Positions 43,905 through 53,267 of a stretch of DNA of 64,000 nucleotides are shown here, one piece after another. Source of the DNA: Oleispira sp036960605 (GTDB lineage Bacteria; Pseudomonadota; Gammaproteobacteria; Pseudomonadales; Oceanobacteraceae); NCBI GenBank assembly GCA_036960605.1, contig JBALXI010000021.1, positions 1-64,000 of the forward strand. Direction: 5' to 3'. Position 1 is the stretch's first letter. Every line of letters starts with the position of its first letter. The notes beneath the pieces were generated by a model. It was given only the letters and a program-made list of their open reading frames with translations. It searched no databases and had not been told where the DNA came from. Position numbers and translations under genes: made by a program.

Positions 43905-45491
43905 TTAAATAGCTCGTTTAGTTTGGCTGTCTTGCTCTAATAGATGCAAGCTTTCTTCAGCGAAACCGGTACCGGCTTCTACGTAATAGTTAAAGACGTT
44001 ATCGATTCCCATCGCCATGAGTTTTTCACGTTCATCTTCGTAGCGCGCTATCGCGGCGATATGACCGGTATAACCGCTGAGTTTGAGCTGCACCGTAATG
44101 TCGTGAATATCGGTTACTGCAGGCATCGCCAGCATAATCAGCTTGATGTGCCAAAGCTCACGAGTTTCCCAGAAATCGGCATCTTCGGCGTCGCCTAAAA
44201 TGATGTGGCGGCCTTCGTCTCGGTGTCGGCGAACCTTATCAATATCTGATTCTACGCCCCACACTTTATCGTCGAGCTGGGCATGAAGAACATCGTATGA
44301 ACTACGCCCAACACGGCCCATTCCTATGATTAAAATTTCAGCGCTTTTAAGTTGTTCTTGGTAGGCCGGTATCGGTTGCTCTCTTTCGAAATACTTAACC
44401 CAGTTCCTGGCGTAGGCATAAGCCGTGTGCGCGTAGTTGTAAAAGATGCTGGTAAAGACGAATGAGATACTCACGGCGAGGGCGATGATCACTAGCCAGT
44501 CTTTATCGAGCCAGCCATTTTGAACGCACAAGGCGGCCACGATTAAGCCAAACTCACTGTAGTTGGTCAGTACCATACTGCCGAGAAACATATTACGACC
44601 AGCAACCCCAAGAGCGGCTAAAATATGGAACAGTAATACGCCTTTGATAATCAATATGAAACTGACGACTGCCAGCGCGGGCATCATCTCGAAAGTGGGT
44701 AATGCGGTAAAACCGATGGATAAAAAGAAGCCGATTAAGAAGAGGTCTTTGAAACTTAATAATGATTTTGCTAATTCTGCTGACTTGGTATGTTGGCTTA
44801 ATAATAGGCCAACGATCAAGGCACCTAAGTCACCCTTCATATTCACTAATTCAAATAATTCATAGCCCCCTAATGCCAAGAATATGCCGATTAAGGGTAA
44901 TAATTCACCGTGGCCACTCATGTTTAGAATGCGGTTTAAGAGCGGACGCGCGGGCCAAAGAAGTAGCAAAACCAAAGCGTATAAAGAAGGTATCTTACCG
45001 GTAGCGATGACTAAGAAAGCCACGGCGACAATGTCCTGCATCACGAGAATGCCGACCGCCAGTTTACCGTGGCGAGCTTTCATTTCATTTTTGTCTTCTA
45101 ACAGCTTAACAATACATACGGTGCTGCTAAAACTAAGCGCAAAGCTGATTAAGGCAAGGGCAGGCCAGTCAAGGTCGACAAAATAGCTGATCCCTAATAA
45201 CGCAAAACCTTTCAATAACAGTGCGCCCACAATCACCCAAGACAGCATGTGTAAACTGGTGCCTGCCCATACTGAGGTTTTCAATAAACTCTGGGCATTC
45301 ACCTTCAGGCCAATGGTAAATAGCATCAAGGTGATACCGATGTTGGCCAAGGTTTCTAAATTAGCATGCGGGGTTACCCCATAAGCATGTAGACCAAAGC
45401 CAGCGGCTAAATAACCGATTAGAGGCGGAAGATTGATTTGCTTTGCGATAAAGCCGCAAATGAAAGCAATAAGAATCCAGAGAAAATCCAT
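43905..45491 (-). CDS. CPA2-type cation:proton antiporter with TrkA-N domain
   Basis: A 528-residue KefB/YbaL-like antiporter. About 12 helices (~1-380) contain 'LIGYLAAGFGLHAYGV' and the conserved pore-type 'GDLGALIVGLLLS'. The C-terminal third has a TrkA-N nucleotide-binding fold ('ILIIGMGRVGRSSYD') likely to sense NAD(H) or similar. It would exchange K+ or Na+ for H+. No KefF/KefG-like partner is next to it. It is the first gene of a pair with yaiI. Confidence 0.9.
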   Translation of the reverse strand: MDFLWILIAFICGFIAKQINLPPLIGYLAAGFGLHAYGVTPHANLETLANIGITLMLFTIGLKVNAQSLLKTSVWAGTSLHMLSWVIVGALLLKGFALLGISYFVDLDWPALALISFALSFSSTVCIVKLLEDKNEMKARHGKLAVGILVMQDIVAVAFLVIATGKIPSLYALVLLLLWPARPLLNRILNMSGHGELLPLIGIFLALGGYELFELVNMKGDLGALIVGLLLSQHTKSAELAKSLLSFKDLFLIGFFLSIGFTALPTFEMMPALAVVSFILIIKGVLLFHILAALGVAGRNMFLGSMVLTNYSEFGLIVAALCVQNGWLDKDWLVIIALAVSISFVFTSIFYNYAHTAYAYARNWVKYFEREQPIPAYQEQLKSAEILIIGMGRVGRSSYDVLHAQLDDKVWGVESDIDKVRRHRDEGRHIILGDAEDADFWETRELWHIKLIMLAMPAVTDIHDITVQLKLSGYTGHIAAIARYEDEREKLMAMGIDNVFNYYVEAGTGFAEESLHLLEQDSQTKRAI

Positions 45492-45719
45492 GAATAGCAG
45501 CTCAAATATAAGGTGTAAATGATGGGTGAAAGTGTAGCACGTTAGCGCTTATTCCTTGATAGTTATAGATCAACCTTATAAAAAGTAAGACTATAGAGTG
45601 TGAATTTTTGTAGCTTTTATTCAGCAATGATACATGTTGGATGCAAAGCCCTTTATAGCCCTGTATTATGCGCGCCATAAATCAAATGTGATCATCAATC
45701 ATGAGTGCAGAATCAAATT

Positions 45720-47048
45720 ATGACGAATCCAGCTAAACCGGTTACCAATACTCTGTTAAAGCAAGCTCATACCAATATGCCAATGGGCGTTGCCGATAGC
45801 TATCGCTATTGGGGTGAAGACAATACTGTATTTGTTAAAAGCAGCGAAGGTTGCACCATTACTGATGCTGATGATCAGACGTTTACTGATTTCCGCTTGG
45901 CTTATGGTCCGATTATCTTGGGCTATCGCGATACTCGCGTCGACCAAGAAGTGATTAAAGCGATTACTGAACGCGGTACTATTTCTGGTTTCTCTACCGA
46001 TCTTGATTCAGAAGTGATCGAGCTGATTAAGCAGATGTGTCCAAACATCGAAAAGATGCGCTTTGCTAATTCCGGTACCGAAGCGGTGATTGGTGCTGTG
46101 CGTACGGCGCGTGGATTTACCGGGCGTAATAAAATCGTTGTGGTTGAAGGCGGTTTCCACGGTCTGTATGACGAAATGATGTGGAAATCCGATGTCGACA
46201 ACTGGGATGCTGATTCCGGTCAAGCCCCTGAAATTGCGTCTTTTGGTGTCGGTATTCCAGAAGCGAGCCGCGAGCACTTAGAAACAGTGCCGCTGAATAG
46301 CTTCGAAGCGATTGATGCTGTTTTCGCTCGTGTGGGTGATGATATTGCGGCGATCGTGATTGAGCCGATCTTAGGCAACTGCGGCAGCATCGCGTCAAGC
46401 CAAGAGTACATGCAGAAGCTGCGTGACATGTGTGATGCCAATGGCACCTTACTGATCATGGATGAAGTGAAAACAGGCTTCCGTGTCGCCAAAGGTGGTG
46501 CACAAGAGCTATACGGCATTAAGGCTGATTTAACCACGTACGCGAAAGCGATGGGTAATGGTTATCCTGTGGCGGCTTTTGGTGGTCGTGCGGATGTGAT
46601 GGATGTTATTAGTTTTAGCAGTAAAGGCGTGACTCATGGTGGTACGTATACCGCTAATATGATCGCGTTAAGTGCTGCCAAAGCGACACTGACCATACTC
46701 AACGAAACTGACGCTTATGCAACGATCAACAAGGTGGGTGCAGAGATTCAGCAGGTACTTTCGCGTGTTTTCACTAAACATGGCATAGAGCATCGCTTTG
46801 CCGGCCCTGATTCGATGTTTGGTATTCACTTTGGTGATTTGGTACCGACTAACTACCGTGATTGGAAACAAACGGATAGTGAGCTGTATACAGCGTTTGC
46901 TATGAACCTGATTAAGCATGGCATCATGTTAGAACCTGATTCTCGTGAACCTTGGTTTATTTGTGAAGCGCATAAAACTGTGGATTTGGCTTGGTTGGAA
47001 GAGATTGCTGATCGTTCTATGGCAGAAGCGATTGCCGCTAAAGCCTGA
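45720..47048 (+). CDS. Class III aminotransferase, GSA-aminotransferase-like
   Basis: A 442-residue PLP enzyme of the class III (omega) group. Hallmarks are 'RFANSGTEAVIGAVRTARGFTGR' in parts (ANSGTEAV), 'VVEGGFHGLYD', 'IMDEVKTGFR' and the PLP lysine in 'YAKAMGNGYPVAAFGGR' (Lys276). It is close to glutamate-1-semialdehyde aminotransferase (HemL) in style, but HemL has 'GKIIGGGMPVGA' at the lysine, so this is a separate family. The ATG at 45720 was chosen over a GTG at 45705. It is monocistronic; the substrate is unknown. Confidence 0.88.
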   Translation: MTNPAKPVTNTLLKQAHTNMPMGVADSYRYWGEDNTVFVKSSEGCTITDADDQTFTDFRLAYGPIILGYRDTRVDQEVIKAITERGTISGFSTDLDSEVIELIKQMCPNIEKMRFANSGTEAVIGAVRTARGFTGRNKIVVVEGGFHGLYDEMMWKSDVDNWDADSGQAPEIASFGVGIPEASREHLETVPLNSFEAIDAVFARVGDDIAAIVIEPILGNCGSIASSQEYMQKLRDMCDANGTLLIMDEVKTGFRVAKGGAQELYGIKADLTTYAKAMGNGYPVAAFGGRADVMDVISFSSKGVTHGGTYTANMIALSAAKATLTILNETDAYATINKVGAEIQQVLSRVFTKHGIEHRFAGPDSMFGIHFGDLVPTNYRDWKQTDSELYTAFAMNLIKHGIMLEPDSREPWFICEAHKTVDLAWLEEIADRSMAEAIAAKA

Positions 47049-47066
47049 TTATTTGATTGTTTAAAC

Positions 47067-47095
47067 AAAGACTAGGTAAAGAAGCCTAGTCCTTT
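47067..47095. terminator. Terminator between convergent genes
   Basis: AAAGACTAGG pairs with CCTAGTCCTTT across TAAAGAAG with one bulged base (47067-47095). It lies 19 bases after the aminotransferase stop and before the convergent cNMP-binding gene. Confidence 0.65.
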
Positions 47096-47119
47096 GGGGT
47101 TTATTATTTAGCCGTCGAT

Positions 47120-47905
47120 TTACTTCTGCTGTTCAATCAACTGTTGGTTGAGGGCAATAATTCGGCGTGCTAAATTCTCGATCAAGTTTACCGCGGCTTT
47201 AGGCTGGGCTTCAATCAAGTGAACGAAGTCATTTTGCGGAACCGCCATAATGGTGCAAGGCGTTCGTGCCTGAACCGTGGCGGAACGTTTCTCGCCAGTA
47301 AAAACGGCCATCGCGCCAAATACTTCATCTTCGCCTATTTCGCCTACTTTAATGCTATCGGCAAACACATCGGCTTCACCGCTGATGATTGTATAAACGT
47401 GCTCGGCTTCATCACCTTCTTTAATGATGACATCACCTGGCTGACAATTTTGAAAACCCGCGATAGTTTTTGTTTGTGCTTTGCTGATTTGTGCCAGATG
47501 ATTCAGCAGAAGGCTGTTCTGACACATTAAGAAATGGCTCCAATAATGCTGACGGCGCTTATCGCTATAAACGTGGCGTAAGAAAGCATCACGATCAATC
47601 AACTGCACTTCTACGAACTCATCGGCGCGGTAAGTTGGGCACGGTAGATCGAAAGCACGATTAAAGCCCACTAAATCGCCTTCATCAAAGCTGACGATAT
47701 TTTGCCCTTCGTGGGTCATGTGGATCATGCCGTCAGTGATTAGGAAGAGCTGGTTACTATCGAAGTGCTGGTAAAGGTCATCTACGTTTTCAAGAGATAG
47801 CGGGTCTTGCTCCAATGGGAAACCATCCAACAGACCTTTCGTCAGCTGCTGCATGCGTGCATAGAGTGTTTCCATAGCTTCATGCGGTTTACCCGGTAGG
47901 TACAT
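47120..47905 (-). CDS. Cyclic-nucleotide-binding domain protein without HTH
   Basis: A 261-residue protein with a clear C-terminal cNMP-binding fold (~135-245): 'PGDVIIKEGDEAEHVYTIISGEADVF' (in parts: GDVIIKEGDEAEHVYTII) and 'GEIGEDEVFGAMAVFTGEKRSATVQA' (in parts: FGAMAVFTGEKRSATV), where the Glu and Arg that hold the cyclic phosphate are kept. The N-terminal half looks like a second, worn copy. No helix-turn-helix follows, so it is not a CRP-type regulator. The ATG at 47905 has GGAG six bases upstream; 47920 has none. Confidence 0.87.
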   Translation of the reverse strand: MYLPGKPHEAMETLYARMQQLTKGLLDGFPLEQDPLSLENVDDLYQHFDSNQLFLITDGMIHMTHEGQNIVSFDEGDLVGFNRAFDLPCPTYRADEFVEVQLIDRDAFLRHVYSDKRRQHYWSHFLMCQNSLLLNHLAQISKAQTKTIAGFQNCQPGDVIIKEGDEAEHVYTIISGEADVFADSIKVGEIGEDEVFGAMAVFTGEKRSATVQARTPCTIMAVPQNDFVHLIEAQPKAAVNLIENLARRIIALNQQLIEQQK

Positions 47906-47981
47906 AGACATCTCCAACATTATAGTTTTTTTAGCTGTTACTGAAAGATACCGATAATACCCTTATTTTTAAAGGACATAT

Positions 47982-48332
47982 CTAACTTTTATTGTAAACG
48001 TGACGCAATCGCGTACCCATAGTGACAGATAATTGAATCTCTTCTGGGCTTAATTCAGCCGGGAAGTAACAACCGCTGATTTTGGCATCCGCTAAAGAGG
48101 CGCCATCGAGGTTGCAGCCACGAAAATCAATACCGCGTAAGTCTGCGCCACGAAAGTAAGTATCTTCTAAATCCATATTACTAATCGCTAAATTACGAAG
48201 ATCCAAGCCGCGCAGGTCACAGCCGGCTAATTTACAGTCTTGCCCCTGAGCTCGAGCCTGATTGAATCCAGTAACATCATCGTTTCTTAATAATTGATAA
48301 AGTGGATCATCACTGATTATGGGGCCATTCAT
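47982..48332 (-). CDS. Pentapeptide-repeat protein
   Basis: A 116-residue protein whose centre (~40-85) is built of A(D/N)Lxx-type pentapeptides, seen as 'CDLRGLDLRNLAISNMDLED' in parts and 'GADLRGIDFRGCNLDGASLADA' in parts, giving a short right-handed beta-helix. The ATG at 48332 has AAGGA seven bases upstream; 48374 would overlap the promoter region of polB. No resistance or toxin partner is adjacent. The function is unknown. The divergent polB starts 75 bases away. Confidence 0.85.
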   Translation of the reverse strand: MNGPIISDDPLYQLLRNDDVTGFNQARAQGQDCKLAGCDLRGLDLRNLAISNMDLEDTYFRGADLRGIDFRGCNLDGASLADAKISGCYFPAELSPEEIQLSVTMGTRLRHVYNKS

Positions 48333-48407
48333 TGCTATATCCTTCAGGCTTGTTACATTGCGGCGTATTTTCAACTTTAGTATAGACCTTAAAATAGATT
48401 GTAATTA

Positions 48408-50876
48408 ATGAGCACAAGCAGCCAACAAGGCTTTTTATTAACCAGCCGCTGGTTTGAAGGAGCGCAGAGCAGTGAACTTGAATTCTGGTTTGCCAGTTCT
48501 GCGGGACCCTTGTGTCTGCGTATTGAGCAACCGTCTGTTTGTTTTGTGCCAGTGGCAGACCAAGATAAAGCTCAGCGTTTGGCTCGCGGCGAAGGTATTT
48601 CAGTCACCATCCGCGAAGTATCGCTAAAAGCCTTCAATCAACAGTCGTTGGTGGCCTGTTACCTGCGTCAAGAAGACATCTATCGTTTTAACTATCTATT
48701 AAGTGACTGGGATATTCCGGTATGGGAGTATGACTTACGCCCAACAGATCGCTATTTGATGGAGCGCTTCATTCGCGGTGGCGCTGAAATTCATGGCCTT
48801 TGGCAGCAGAAAGAAGGTTATTTACTCTGCCAGCAGGGTAAGGCGAAACCCAGTATCGATGCGGTGACGACAACAGCACTGACGGTGCTTTCAGTTGATA
48901 TCGAAACGACGTTTCCGAAAGAAGGAAAAAGAGACCAGTTATACTCAATTGCTTGCCATGGTGAGGTGATGATTAATGGCGCATTAGAAATAGTTAGCTA
49001 TATCTGGATGGTTGGCCCCGCTGATTTGGACGCCTCAGTAGCCGAGCATTGCCTCTATTTGGAAGACGAAGTTTCTCTATTAGAAACCTTCTTTAACGAA
49101 ATGCAGCGCCTAGATCCTGACATTATTATTGGTTGGAACTTCATCCAATTTGATATGGATTTTATCCAGCGCAAATGTGATGAGCTTGATGTGCCTTTTA
49201 TTTTAGGACGTAACCAGCAAGAAGTGAGTTGGCGTCATGATCAGAACAAAGCCAATCGAAGTTATGTTCATGTACCCGGTCGCTGCATTATCGACGGCAT
49301 TGAAATGCTGCGCCAAGCTGAATATAAATTTGAAAGTTTTGCGCTCGATAACGTTGCTGCAGAATTATTAGGGCGACGTAAGCTGATCACGGGTGAGGCT
49401 AAAATTTATGAATCGTATGACCATGAAATTGAATATCTATTTGATAATGATAAACCCGCGTTAGCCGCTTACAACTTAGAAGATTGCATTTTAGTATGGG
49501 ATATCTTTCAGTATACCGAGTTAATGGATTTTGCCATTCAGCGTAGCAGCTTAACCGGGCTGTTATTAGACCGAATGGGGGGCTCTGTGGCAGGCTTTGA
49601 AAATCTTTATTTACCGTTATTACATCGTAATGGCTATGTCGCCCCAAATTATGGCGAAGGTTTTAGTGACATAAAAAGCCCAGGTGGCTTTGTGATGGAC
49701 TCACGCCCAGGCTTGTATGACAGTATTTTAGTACTGGATTTTAAAAGTCTTTATCCTTCGATTATGCGCACCTTTAAAATAGACCCGATGGGGCTGATTG
49801 AAGGGCTGAAAAGAGAAGAGGGGATTTCTGAAGAAAAAAGCATTGATGGTTTTAATGGCGGATTTTTCGATCGTGAGAAACATTGCCTGCCAGGTCTAGT
49901 GACCATGTTGGGCGAACAACGTGACCAAGCGAAGAAAGAAAAAAACCACCATCTTGCGCAAGCTATAAAAATCATCATGAGTTCCTTTTATGGTGTTCTT
50001 GGCAGTGACGGTTGTCGCTTTTTTGATATGCGTTTATCCAGCTCTATTACTGAAAGAAGTCATGAGATTATTCAACGCTCAGCGCAATGGATTAAGACCC
50101 AAGGCTATGACGTTATTTATGGTGATACCGACTCTGTATTTGTTTGGCTTAAAGAAAAGAAAACACAGCAACAAGCGAATGTGATTGGGCAGCAATTAAG
50201 TTCTGACTTAAACCGCTGGTGGACGGGCACGATTCAGCAAGAGCATCAGCTCGACAGTAAGCTTGAGATTGAATACGAGACCCACTATCAGCGTTTTTTT
50301 ATGCCGTCGATTCGCGGTGCAGAAACGGGCAGCAAGAAACGCTATGCCGGAACCGTACATAAACTCTTAGATTCAGGTGAAGAAGAAATTGAAACAATCT
50401 TCAAAGGCCTAGAAGCGGTTCGCAGTGACTGGACGCCGCTCGCACGCCAGTTTCAACAACAACTGTTTGAACGCATTTTTTCCGAGCAATCTTTTACCGA
50501 GTGGATGAAAACGGAAGTCGCTGATTTAATGGTGGGGAATCGAAATCAGCAGCTGATTTACCGTAAAAGGCTGCGCCAGCCACTGAGTGAATATCAGCGC
50601 AACATTCCCCCGCATGCCAAAGCTGCTGCGGTATTAGAGCTCTGGCGACAGCAACAAGGTTTGCCCCCGCTGTATCAAAACAGTGGTGGCTGGATTCAGT
50701 ATTTGATAACGACCAATGGTCCGCAGCCGCTAGCGGTATTTGAAAAAACGGCGTCTTTGCAGATCGATTATCAGCACTATTTAGAAAAGCAGCTGGCGCC
50801 GGTGTGTGATGGCTTGCTCGCACTTTATGATACGAGCTTTGCAGAAATTTGTGGCCAGCAGATGAGTTTGTTTTAG
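48408..50876 (+). CDS. polB: DNA polymerase II
   Basis: An 822-residue family B DNA polymerase. It has the 3'-5' exonuclease DxE motif in 'LSVDIETTF' (~164), 'GWNFIQFDMDF' as exo II, the polymerase motif A 'DFKSLYPSIMRTF' (from residue ~444), and motif C 'YGDTDSV' (from ~571). The C-terminus ends QMSLF, a typical beta-clamp-binding sequence (E. coli Pol II ends in a similar motif). Pol II takes part in repair and restart; SOS control is common, but no clear LexA box was seen in the 75 bases upstream. It is slightly longer than E. coli Pol II (783). Confidence 0.96.
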   Translation: MSTSSQQGFLLTSRWFEGAQSSELEFWFASSAGPLCLRIEQPSVCFVPVADQDKAQRLARGEGISVTIREVSLKAFNQQSLVACYLRQEDIYRFNYLLSDWDIPVWEYDLRPTDRYLMERFIRGGAEIHGLWQQKEGYLLCQQGKAKPSIDAVTTTALTVLSVDIETTFPKEGKRDQLYSIACHGEVMINGALEIVSYIWMVGPADLDASVAEHCLYLEDEVSLLETFFNEMQRLDPDIIIGWNFIQFDMDFIQRKCDELDVPFILGRNQQEVSWRHDQNKANRSYVHVPGRCIIDGIEMLRQAEYKFESFALDNVAAELLGRRKLITGEAKIYESYDHEIEYLFDNDKPALAAYNLEDCILVWDIFQYTELMDFAIQRSSLTGLLLDRMGGSVAGFENLYLPLLHRNGYVAPNYGEGFSDIKSPGGFVMDSRPGLYDSILVLDFKSLYPSIMRTFKIDPMGLIEGLKREEGISEEKSIDGFNGGFFDREKHCLPGLVTMLGEQRDQAKKEKNHHLAQAIKIIMSSFYGVLGSDGCRFFDMRLSSSITERSHEIIQRSAQWIKTQGYDVIYGDTDSVFVWLKEKKTQQQANVIGQQLSSDLNRWWTGTIQQEHQLDSKLEIEYETHYQRFFMPSIRGAETGSKKRYAGTVHKLLDSGEEEIETIFKGLEAVRSDWTPLARQFQQQLFERIFSEQSFTEWMKTEVADLMVGNRNQQLIYRKRLRQPLSEYQRNIPPHAKAAAVLELWRQQQGLPPLYQNSGGWIQYLITTNGPQPLAVFEKTASLQIDYQHYLEKQLAPVCDGLLALYDTSFAEICGQQMSLF

Positions 50877-50950
50877 TCGCTTTAAATAATTAAGAAACGC
50901 TAATGAACACTTTTTATGATTACGCATTGTTTAATTTTTTTAATTGAAAG

Positions 50951-52078
50951 CTAATCACCATCATTAAAATTCAATCCTAGAGCAATATTTAAAGCTTCAG
51001 GTATTTCACGCTTTAAATTTCCGTCTAAGACTTTTGCTGTGGAAATAATGTCGGCAGTATTTTCATTAGTAATGCTATCTTCAAAAGCGATAATGTTTTC
51101 TTTCACAAACTCTACATCGGGTTTATAGCCATTACTCATAAGTTGATAAAGGCTTAGCGTCGTTGTATCTGTTCCAGATAACACCTCACGGGTAATGATT
51201 GCAGATTGTGATAGCGCAGGCCAAAGAGCGTTTGATATCTGAGCGCTATTGAGGGTGACATTGCGTTTGCCTAAATAATCATAATACTCTTGCATCGATA
51301 CTATTATACGAGTGAACGCTGGTGTTCCAGTACCGTCTGGGTCACCTATACCAGTAAAAGATGATTCTAACTGTTTATTGACTAGTAAATCACGGTAGCT
51401 TTTTCCTGAATCCCGGTAATTTATTTTCCAGCCAGTTTGAGCTAGTTCAATTCGACGTAATAACTCTACTGACTGGCCTTGCAAAATATCGCACTTCAAA
51501 CTTTGGTTCATATACTCTGCAAGAATCGCATTATTATTTTGATCTTGATCGTCAGATCTTTCAAAAGAAAGTAGCTCTAATGCCAGTAGGCCAGTGATAG
51601 TGAAGTTTTTAGAACTAAAATAAGTCGCATTGAGATCCTCTGTTGTTAACGCCATCATCGCAGTGATGTCGGTGCGAATGGATGTTTTATAATCGTTGCC
51701 ACGATCACGATGAGAATCAATGTATGAAACAGCAGATTCTGATAGGGCATCAGTGGTCTCTAAAGGACCCAATGTAAAGGGTAATAATCTATACCAAGCT
51801 TGATTGGTTGCCTTCCATTGATCTTGTAATAATAAAAGGTTGTCGGCATTTCTGGAATCGCAAAACTGGATTGCTAGAGAATTTAATTTTTCGCTTTTGA
51901 CCAGCATATTATCCATAGTAGGGATAATAGTATGGTCAATTACCTGCTCAATCGCTCGGTCTAATTCGGTATAACCACCACTAACTTTTGAATCAGTATC
52001 GCTGTAGCAGGCTGTCAGCAATAGCGAGACAGCAAAAAATCCAAATTTAGGTAACTGTGAAAGTTTCGTTTGTAACAT
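50951..52078 (-). CDS. Imelysin-family lipoprotein with worn motif
   Basis: A 375-residue lipoprotein (lipobox LLTACYS, Cys24) of the imelysin/peptidase M75 family. The family GxHxxE motif is here GLLALE (163-168): the Gly and Glu remain but the His is Leu. The rest is helical, with 'WKATNQAWYRLLPFTLGPLE' in parts, as in other second-copy imelysins. Family members bind iron or heme-related ligands in the periplasm. It is the last gene of the minus-strand iron operon, 15 bases after the DUF1513 gene. Confidence 0.87.
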   Translation of the reverse strand: MLQTKLSQLPKFGFFAVSLLLTACYSDTDSKVSGGYTELDRAIEQVIDHTIIPTMDNMLVKSEKLNSLAIQFCDSRNADNLLLLQDQWKATNQAWYRLLPFTLGPLETTDALSESAVSYIDSHRDRGNDYKTSIRTDITAMMALTTEDLNATYFSSKNFTITGLLALELLSFERSDDQDQNNNAILAEYMNQSLKCDILQGQSVELLRRIELAQTGWKINYRDSGKSYRDLLVNKQLESSFTGIGDPDGTGTPAFTRIIVSMQEYYDYLGKRNVTLNSAQISNALWPALSQSAIITREVLSGTDTTTLSLYQLMSNGYKPDVEFVKENIIAFEDSITNENTADIISTAKVLDGNLKREIPEALNIALGLNFNDGD

Positions 52079-52093
52079 AATATCTCAATAAAA

Positions 52094-53266
52094 TTAGCTA
52101 GGTATCGATACTGATAGCATGTGATTATCCCAATTTTTAGTCGGAAAATTTAATCGTTTTCTAATATTTTCTTCTAATTTGTATGCGTTTATTTGGCGGA
52201 TTTTGCCTGCCGAATTTGATAATACAAAATGTTTATTATCCTGGCTGATGGCTAAGCCGCAAACGTCATGGAAACCATGGTAGCCTTGTAGCTTCAAATT
52301 ATCTAAATGCCAAAACATTGCTAGGTTGCCTTTAGGGCTAGTAAACGCAACAGTACGGCTAGGGTTGTGAACCTTTACACTTCCCATATAGTCATTTAAC
52401 TTAACCAATAATGCTTCTGGTGCCTGCAACAATTTAATCTCTTGCCCCTGCTTATGAATAGCCGCGAGTGGTCTAAGTTCTTCATTGCTCATCGCTTTAC
52501 GCTGTACTTGCAGCGCTACAGCAACGGTACCATCTTCAGCGACATCTAAATGACGAATACTGGCTTTCGTTTCGGGTACTTGATGTTCACTTATTAACTC
52601 TCCTGAGCGAGTATCTACATAGCTTAATGTCGATCGCATCGTCGAGTAATTTAAAACTTTCCGGCCTGAATCAGGGTGAGTTAATAAGCCGCCGTTGGCA
52701 ATAACTAGGGTCGTTTTATCGGGCATCAATGCCATTTCATGGGGACCGATTCCATAACTTTCGAACTCCCCAATTTGCATTAACGTTTCGCCATCACGAA
52801 TGGTTATTTTACCCAGCCCTGTACTCGTTTCGGATTCTACGCAGTACAGAAACTTGCCATCTGCGCTGAAACAACCATGGCCTTGCATGTTCCTATCGGG
52901 TGCACTATTAAATACAGCATCTTGCTCCCCTGTCAGCGTATTAATACGAATACCTTGCAGGCCAGGTCGGCGAGAAAACATAATGACTTGTTCAGGCTTC
53001 ATTGGATTTTGACATAAGCCATGCCCCCTAAATCCCGTTAATACTTGCTTGCTGATTGCTTCTTTAGGTTCAATCCAGCCAAGACCGTAGTGTTCACTAT
53101 TACGACCTTGAGCGGATAAAAAACGTTCTCGATTATTAGACGAATTATTGAAACCTAACCAGCTTAAATCGAACGCGCTATGGCTCAACAGAGGAACGGA
53201 TGCACCTAAGCTGAGTAAGCCTTGAGAAAATAATCGTCTAGATAATATTTGTTTGTTCGGTTTCAT
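52094..53266 (-). CDS. DUF1513 protein, Tat-exported beta-propeller
   Basis: A 390-residue DUF1513 protein. The N-terminus 'SRRLFSQGLLSLGASVPLL' has a twin-arginine motif and a hydrophobic stretch, so Tat export is likely. The body resembles a WD/YVTN-type propeller, with family text such as 'GHGLCQNPMKPEQVIMFSRRPG' in parts, 'GPHEMALMPD' and 'HDVCGLAIS'. Function is not known, but the gene regularly accompanies imelysins and DUF1111 di-heme proteins in Fur-controlled loci. It starts one base after the DUF1111 stop. Confidence 0.87.
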   Translation of the reverse strand: MKPNKQILSRRLFSQGLLSLGASVPLLSHSAFDLSWLGFNNSSNNRERFLSAQGRNSEHYGLGWIEPKEAISKQVLTGFRGHGLCQNPMKPEQVIMFSRRPGLQGIRINTLTGEQDAVFNSAPDRNMQGHGCFSADGKFLYCVESETSTGLGKITIRDGETLMQIGEFESYGIGPHEMALMPDKTTLVIANGGLLTHPDSGRKVLNYSTMRSTLSYVDTRSGELISEHQVPETKASIRHLDVAEDGTVAVALQVQRKAMSNEELRPLAAIHKQGQEIKLLQAPEALLVKLNDYMGSVKVHNPSRTVAFTSPKGNLAMFWHLDNLKLQGYHGFHDVCGLAISQDNKHFVLSNSAGKIRQINAYKLEENIRKRLNFPTKNWDNHMLSVSIPS

Positions 53267-53267
53267 T

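Noticed and set aside
45701..45736. 11-codon leader ORF overlapping the aminotransferase start
   Set aside because: Too short, no pause codons or attenuator structure, probably chance.
45923..46537. Several long overlapping minus-strand ORFs
   Set aside because: They are shadows of the aminotransferase gene, with no plausible protein sequence.
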